64,000 bases of DNA from Adineta steineri (Eukaryota > Rotifera > Eurotatoria > Adinetida > Adinetidae): positions 124,001 to 188,000 of the forward strand of contig CAJNOI010000022.1 of assembly GCA_905250115.1 (NCBI GenBank), in the 5' to 3' direction. Both the position numbers and the translations under genes were made by a program. This document shows, piece after piece, positions 60,207 through 64,000 of the stretch (position 1 is its first letter; every line of letters starts with the position of its first letter). The notes beneath the pieces were generated by a model. The model was not told where the DNA came from, did no database searches, and saw only the letters and a program-made list of their open reading frames with translations.

Positions 60207-61442
60207 CTAAATTATTACATCAGTCCAGATAACTGTGTCTGCATACTTATTTTCATTTGTTGATTTTGAATTTGGAGCTAATTCTTGAGCATATTGATGA
60301 AGTAATTGTCGTCTTTCGGATTTTGTTAAATTTCCATCCCTAGGATCGTCTCGCGCCCATTTAGACATTACTAGAGTTTGAAATTGATCGATGTCCTGTA
60401 CATCAATCCAATCCAGACCAATATATAGATCAGAAGTTTTGTTTTGTGATTGGTTTTCTTTTGATGAACGTTGATTTATTGTAGATTGTCCATCAACAAT
60501 CATATCACTAAATAAATTTCCTGTAACCATTGGATTGATAGAAAATTGAATATTTTGTGTTTTTTTAAATAGACCTAATGGTCCGTATGCCCAATCCGAT
60601 GGTTGCCATATTGCAGATGTAGCGGATACATTTGCTGCCCACATTTGTGCATTGAATGATGGTTGAATGAGTATAGTACAATTTTGAGAATCGAGATATG
60701 ATAAAACATTTGAATAAAATGCATCTATACAGATGGCTATACATAAATTATTCGGTTCAATCACTCGATTATCTTCAAGTTTTCCTGGTACTAATTGTAA
60801 TAATTCAATCTCTGCTGGAGTTAAATGACATTTATCACGACTAGCAATCAAACTACCATTGGGTGCATAAACATGAGCTGTATTATAAATTTCTTTTGTT
60901 AATGGTAGATAGACTTCTGTTTGATTTGGATAAAGATCAGGATCACCATAAAATTCAATATCTTTCGGATCTGTTGATCGCATTAGTCTTGGACCTATTG
61001 TAGCTGAAACAATAGTAGCATTTAGTGATCGAGATAAAGATGAAAACGTTTGATTGAATGATCTCCACATAACATCACTCAAAGATAATTCTAGAGCGTT
61101 TATCATTGAAATATTTGGATATTTTATCAAATACGATGTCATTTGTTTTTCATAAGATTGCATTAATGAGAGTAATGCATCTTGAATTGTTCCTGATTGT
61201 GTACGAGCATGTTGACCACGTGTACCAATAAAAGCTGCCGTAAATCCAGTTGATTCACCAAAAACAATAATTGTAGAGTCATGTGATTTCAAGTCATATA
61301 AATCCGTACGATTAAACTGATTAAACCATGTCTCATAAGTTACAGATGCATCAATTGACTGGCGATGTCCAATGGCTATCAAACGAAGTGATTCTACTCT
61401 TATCGAAAGCAGACAAAAATAAAGAAAGAATAATAATTTCAT
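60207..61442 (-). CDS. Secreted nitrilase-superfamily (carbon-nitrogen hydrolase) protein
   Basis: Intronless, 411 aa from the ATG at 61442. A signal peptide (MKLLFFLYFCLLSIRVES) is followed by a nitrilase fold. The catalytic triad appears as Glu63 (VFGESTGF), Lys204 (SRDKCHLTPAE) and Cys238 (CIAICIDAFY). Numerous Asn-X-Ser/Thr sites fit a secreted glycoprotein. Family members hydrolyse nitriles or amides; animal secreted members include vanin/biotinidase, which this resembles in topology but not clearly in sequence. Downstream parts (WQPSDWAYGPLG) are not assigned. The absence of introns in 1.2 kb is unusual beside intron-rich neighbours and hints at acquisition or retroposition. Substrate not predicted. 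Confidence 0.85.
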   Translation of the reverse strand: MKLLFFLYFCLLSIRVESLRLIAIGHRQSIDASVTYETWFNQFNRTDLYDLKSHDSTIIVFGESTGFTAAFIGTRGQHARTQSGTIQDALLSLMQSYEKQMTSYLIKYPNISMINALELSLSDVMWRSFNQTFSSLSRSLNATIVSATIGPRLMRSTDPKDIEFYGDPDLYPNQTEVYLPLTKEIYNTAHVYAPNGSLIASRDKCHLTPAEIELLQLVPGKLEDNRVIEPNNLCIAICIDAFYSNVLSYLDSQNCTILIQPSFNAQMWAANVSATSAIWQPSDWAYGPLGLFKKTQNIQFSINPMVTGNLFSDMIVDGQSTINQRSSKENQSQNKTSDLYIGLDWIDVQDIDQFQTLVMSKWARDDPRDGNLTKSERRQLLHQYAQELAPNSKSTNENKYADTVIWTDVII

Positions 61443-61772
61443 CTATTATACGCAAACAGATACCGCCTTGCAATGACAAAACATTCATATATTGTTGATT
61501 GTAGGAAAAGAGATGATAACTTATCACATTTTTTTTTCTTTATGAAATACATGCATTTAAAGAAAAAGAATTCATTTATTTATATCAATATAAGACAAGT
61601 ATGGTCCGAAATGAACTAATCTATAAACTCATCTAAAGAGAATATTGCGCTTGCAGTCAATTTCTTCTTTAATGTCATTGGTACATTGCTTGCGCCAATA
61701 ACAGAAAAAAACTAATATTATTACGATGAAAGAAAATGTTTACATCATTTTTTTTCAGACAGACAAGCAAAA
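61443..61772. other. Divergent promoter region
   Basis: 330 bp between the starts of the nitrilase gene (minus) and ABITRAM (plus). It must hold both promoters. AT-rich; an acceptor-like TTTTTTTTCAG just before the ABITRAM start suggests a 5'-UTR splice site. Confidence 0.5.
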
Positions 61773-62270
61773 ATGTCATTAGCTAAACGTATAAAATATC
61801 CGAGTGTTATTGAACGGTATTATACAAAATATTATTGTAAAAATGTCCATAATGAATTAAATAATGATACACTTGTACTTGTTCATTCCAATCGTATTTG
61901 TGTTTTGATGCTTTCGGAACGACATCCAATTATTGAAAAATCCTTGAAAATTGATTCTATTGAATCACTTGCGAGTGTTAATCTATCAATGAGTGGTAAA
62001 TCAAAACGTGGTGCTGATTATGTTCAACCAAATAAATTACTTTATCGTATAAAATGTGAAAATAATCAAAATTTTACTATATGTGCAAGTATAAAAGGAC
62101 GTTTGGTTGAAGTAAATGATGAAATTATAAAAACACCTTCACTTTTACAACAAAAAGCACAAGGTGAAGGTTATTTAGCAATATTTATTCCATCATTAAA
62201 AGATGGAGAAAATAACTTAAACTCTTTAATGACTGAACAAGATTATAATGTATCAAAACAATCTTCATAA
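61773..62270 (+). CDS. ABITRAM: ABITRAM (FAM206/Simiate) homologue
   Basis: Intronless coding exon of 165 aa. The order of motifs follows the family along its whole length: ERYYTKYYCKNVH, LVHSNRICVLMLSERHP, SGKSKRGADYVQP, CASIKGRLVEVNDEI, PSLLQQKAQGEGYLAIFIP. Length is close to the animal orthologues. The protein has a lipoyl/biotinyl-like hammerhead fold; in vertebrates it is described as an actin-binding and nuclear-speckle protein in neurons. It is a vertically inherited animal gene, which supports a metazoan origin for the scaffold. Confidence 0.92.
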   Translation: MSLAKRIKYPSVIERYYTKYYCKNVHNELNNDTLVLVHSNRICVLMLSERHPIIEKSLKIDSIESLASVNLSMSGKSKRGADYVQPNKLLYRIKCENNQNFTICASIKGRLVEVNDEIIKTPSLLQQKAQGEGYLAIFIPSLKDGENNLNSLMTEQDYNVSKQSS

Positions 62271-62388
62271 AATCATTCCTTTATTTTCTTAACGTGTGAG
62301 TTAAAGAAAACTATGAACAATTTTGTTCTTCATTTTTCTAGATCATTTCTCGTTATTTGCTTCTTTTTCTCGTGAGAGTAAGGAAGCA

Positions 62389-62404
62389 TGTGTGTGTGTG
62401 TGTG
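62389..62404. repeat. Short (TG)n microsatellite
   Basis: Eight TG units in the spacer between ABITRAM and the F-box gene. Confidence 0.9.
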
Positions 62405-62500
62405 AGGTTTTTTTTGTTATGCATCTTCCCTTCATGTTTTTTTGTTTAAAATAAAATGAGATTAATCCTCTAATGTATCTTCTAGTTAAGCCACACAATC

Positions 62501-63645
62501 ATGGGTTGGGAAGATCTACCAACTATTTTATTAGAAGATATCTTCAGTTTTCTTTCACTCTCTTATCGATATAATTGTTCTCAAGTTTGTCGATCATGGT
62601 AGACCTATTAGATTTATTTATTGATATTTACTAATCGATTTCATTTAGGTATGAAACATTTCATTCACCTGTTATTTGGTATACACTTACATTTGATGGT
62701 ATATTATTTACACGTAAAAGATTTCATTTCTATCGTGGTATGGAACGTATTTTTAATCCATATCGTACTCAATTTTATTTATCACGTAAAGGTGAACATT
62801 TAAGACGATTAATAATTAAACCGATTATTGAATATAATAATATGTGTGATTTTCTTAATATGTTAACTAATTTTATTAACTATCGTGATCATAATAATTA
62901 TCCATTTCGATATCTTGAAGAATTTTCATTTACATTTTATGTTTTAATATCTTATGATAATGATTTAAATAATCAAAATGCATTTATGAATCATTATTAT
63001 CAAGAATCAAATGTATTTATACGTGGTAAAAAACGTTATTATGGTACAGGTGGTGTTATTTTACAAACATTACGTCGTTTTATATCATCGATACGTTGTT
63101 TAAAACGTTTTCATTTAAATAATCTTTTTCTTGGATCAGATTCTGATATAGGTGCATGTTTAGATGAACTTATTGAACATTCATGTGAAACACTTCAGTA
63201 TATTGAAATACTTAATTATACATCACATACTATACCATTGTACATCGTTGGATTATTTTCAAATTTAAATACAATATCAATTAGTTCGCATTCATTGGAT
63301 GAAAATGTTTTACTTCTGTTTGCTAACCATTTAATTCATTTATATCGTTTAAATATTGTACAAGATGAATTAACTACACCGTGTCGATATCCAGATACAG
63401 TTTGGAGTGAAATTGAAATTATTTTACGTGAAAATAAAAGACAATGGTTTATTCAAATGATTACACAAGGAAAATGTAAATGTGAACCATATTGGCCTGG
63501 AAGTCCAGCACCTGTACGTGCTATTGTTTATAATACATGCTCAATTAAAGTTGATAAAACATCGATTTATACTTGTATGGAACAATATAAGACTACGTTG
63601 GAAACTTATGTAAGTGAAAAACAAGAGATTCCAGAATTTTGCTAA
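62501..63645 (+). CDS. F-box protein with leucine-rich C-terminal part
   Basis: Two exons (62501-62598 and 62649-63645) encode 364 aa. The F-box is at residues 1-45: WEDLPTILLEDIFSFLSL followed by NCSQVCRSWYE, split by the intron inside the Trp codon. Downstream, amphipathic leucine-rich segments (LRRFISSIRCLKRFHLNNL, LQYIEILNYTSH, FSNLNTISISSHSLDENV) suggest irregular LRRs like FBXO33/FBXO39. The F-box recruits SKP1/cullin-1 ubiquitin ligase; LRRs would bind a substrate. The C-terminus has a Cys-containing tail (GKCKCEPYW). Orthology beyond FBXO-LRR class is not claimed. Confidence 0.88.
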
Positions 63646-64000
63646 TGTCCTTATGTGATTACATATGTATAAAAATAGCTCCTGGTAACTATATTGAGGG
63701 GTTTAGACTACAATATGTTTATTCTGATAATATTAGATTTATTTGTCACATGCATTTTATACTAATTGTGTGTTAGTACGGTTGGTGAAGAGACAGTAAG
63801 CCAAAAATAATAGATACGAGTTACCATTACATCACTTCTATTAAAAGATCAGCTAGTTGAGACATAGGTATTTAAGTTAACATCTAAGTCTCGTTTTTGT
63901 ATATGATTTTATTTGATCGCAATCATAAACGACTTTGATGTGCTATTACGTAAATCCATAAAAGATACATCCGAGACAGTTGTTGTCGCGACATTTGCTC
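63646..64000. other. Right-edge intergenic sequence
   Basis: 3' flank of the F-box gene to the end of the window. No gene or repeat recognised. Confidence 0.6.

Noticed and set aside
1-64000. tRNA, rRNA, retrovirus-like, Polinton-like or LINE elements
   Set aside because: No conserved box B motif, rRNA core sequence, reverse transcriptase, integrase or capsid motif was seen on reading both strands; a profile search would be needed for certainty.

Overview
The window looks like nuclear DNA of a bdelloid rotifer. The sequence is AT-rich. Most genes are cut by many 45-70 bp GT-AG introns, and gene density is moderate on both strands. Several protein types typical of bdelloids are present: an ADP-ribosyltransferase (ART) with kinesin-light-chain-like TPRs, NHL beta-propeller ectodomains, and several fungal- or bacterial-like enzymes. 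G-rich TGTGGG-like patches recall the telomere hexamer reported for bdelloids. The species call is inference; no rRNA or mitochondrial marker is present. There are two assembly gaps, 100 N at 9274-9373 and 10 N at 49816-49825.

Layout. 1.8-8.3 kb (minus): a secreted trypsin-like protease and a single-pass membrane protein with a Ser/Thr-rich stalk. 9.0-9.55 kb: a large inverted repeat around the 100-N gap. 10.5-15.7 kb (plus): a full ABCB/P-glycoprotein-type transporter. 16.0-19.6 kb: two non-autonomous hAT-like elements, each with a perfect 8-bp target duplication, flanking a cytochrome b561 gene. 20.3-23.7 kb (plus): the most striking locus. Its seven exons join in one continuous frame and would encode a 797-aa protein with a four-helix-bundle (MLKL/HeLo-like) N-terminus, a caspase-like protease, ankyrin repeats and an R-S-E ART. 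A small palindromic transposon is apparently exonised inside it. 24.7-33.2 kb: a flavin oxidase of the berberine-bridge type, a heme-thiolate peroxidase and a short-chain dehydrogenase, with a pogo-like MITE between them. 37.5-48.6 kb (plus): a polycystin-1 family protein whose ectodomain carries three tandem NHL propellers before REJ, GPS, PLAT and the polycystin channel. 49.6-51.4 kb (minus): an ART-TPR gene containing the small gap. 52.8-61.4 kb (minus): a papain-like peptidase, a methyltransferase, a B-box/coiled-coil/zinc-finger protein, a PMP3 proteolipid and a nitrilase-family enzyme. 61.8-63.6 kb (plus): ABITRAM and an F-box protein.

Functional themes are redox and xenobiotic chemistry (ABCB pump, b561, flavin oxidase, heme-thiolate peroxidase, SDR, nitrilase, methyltransferase) and NAD-consuming or protease effectors (caspase-ART fusion, ART-TPR). 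Genes are not arranged as operons. No recognisable retrovirus-like or Polinton-like element, CRISPR array, rRNA or tRNA was seen.
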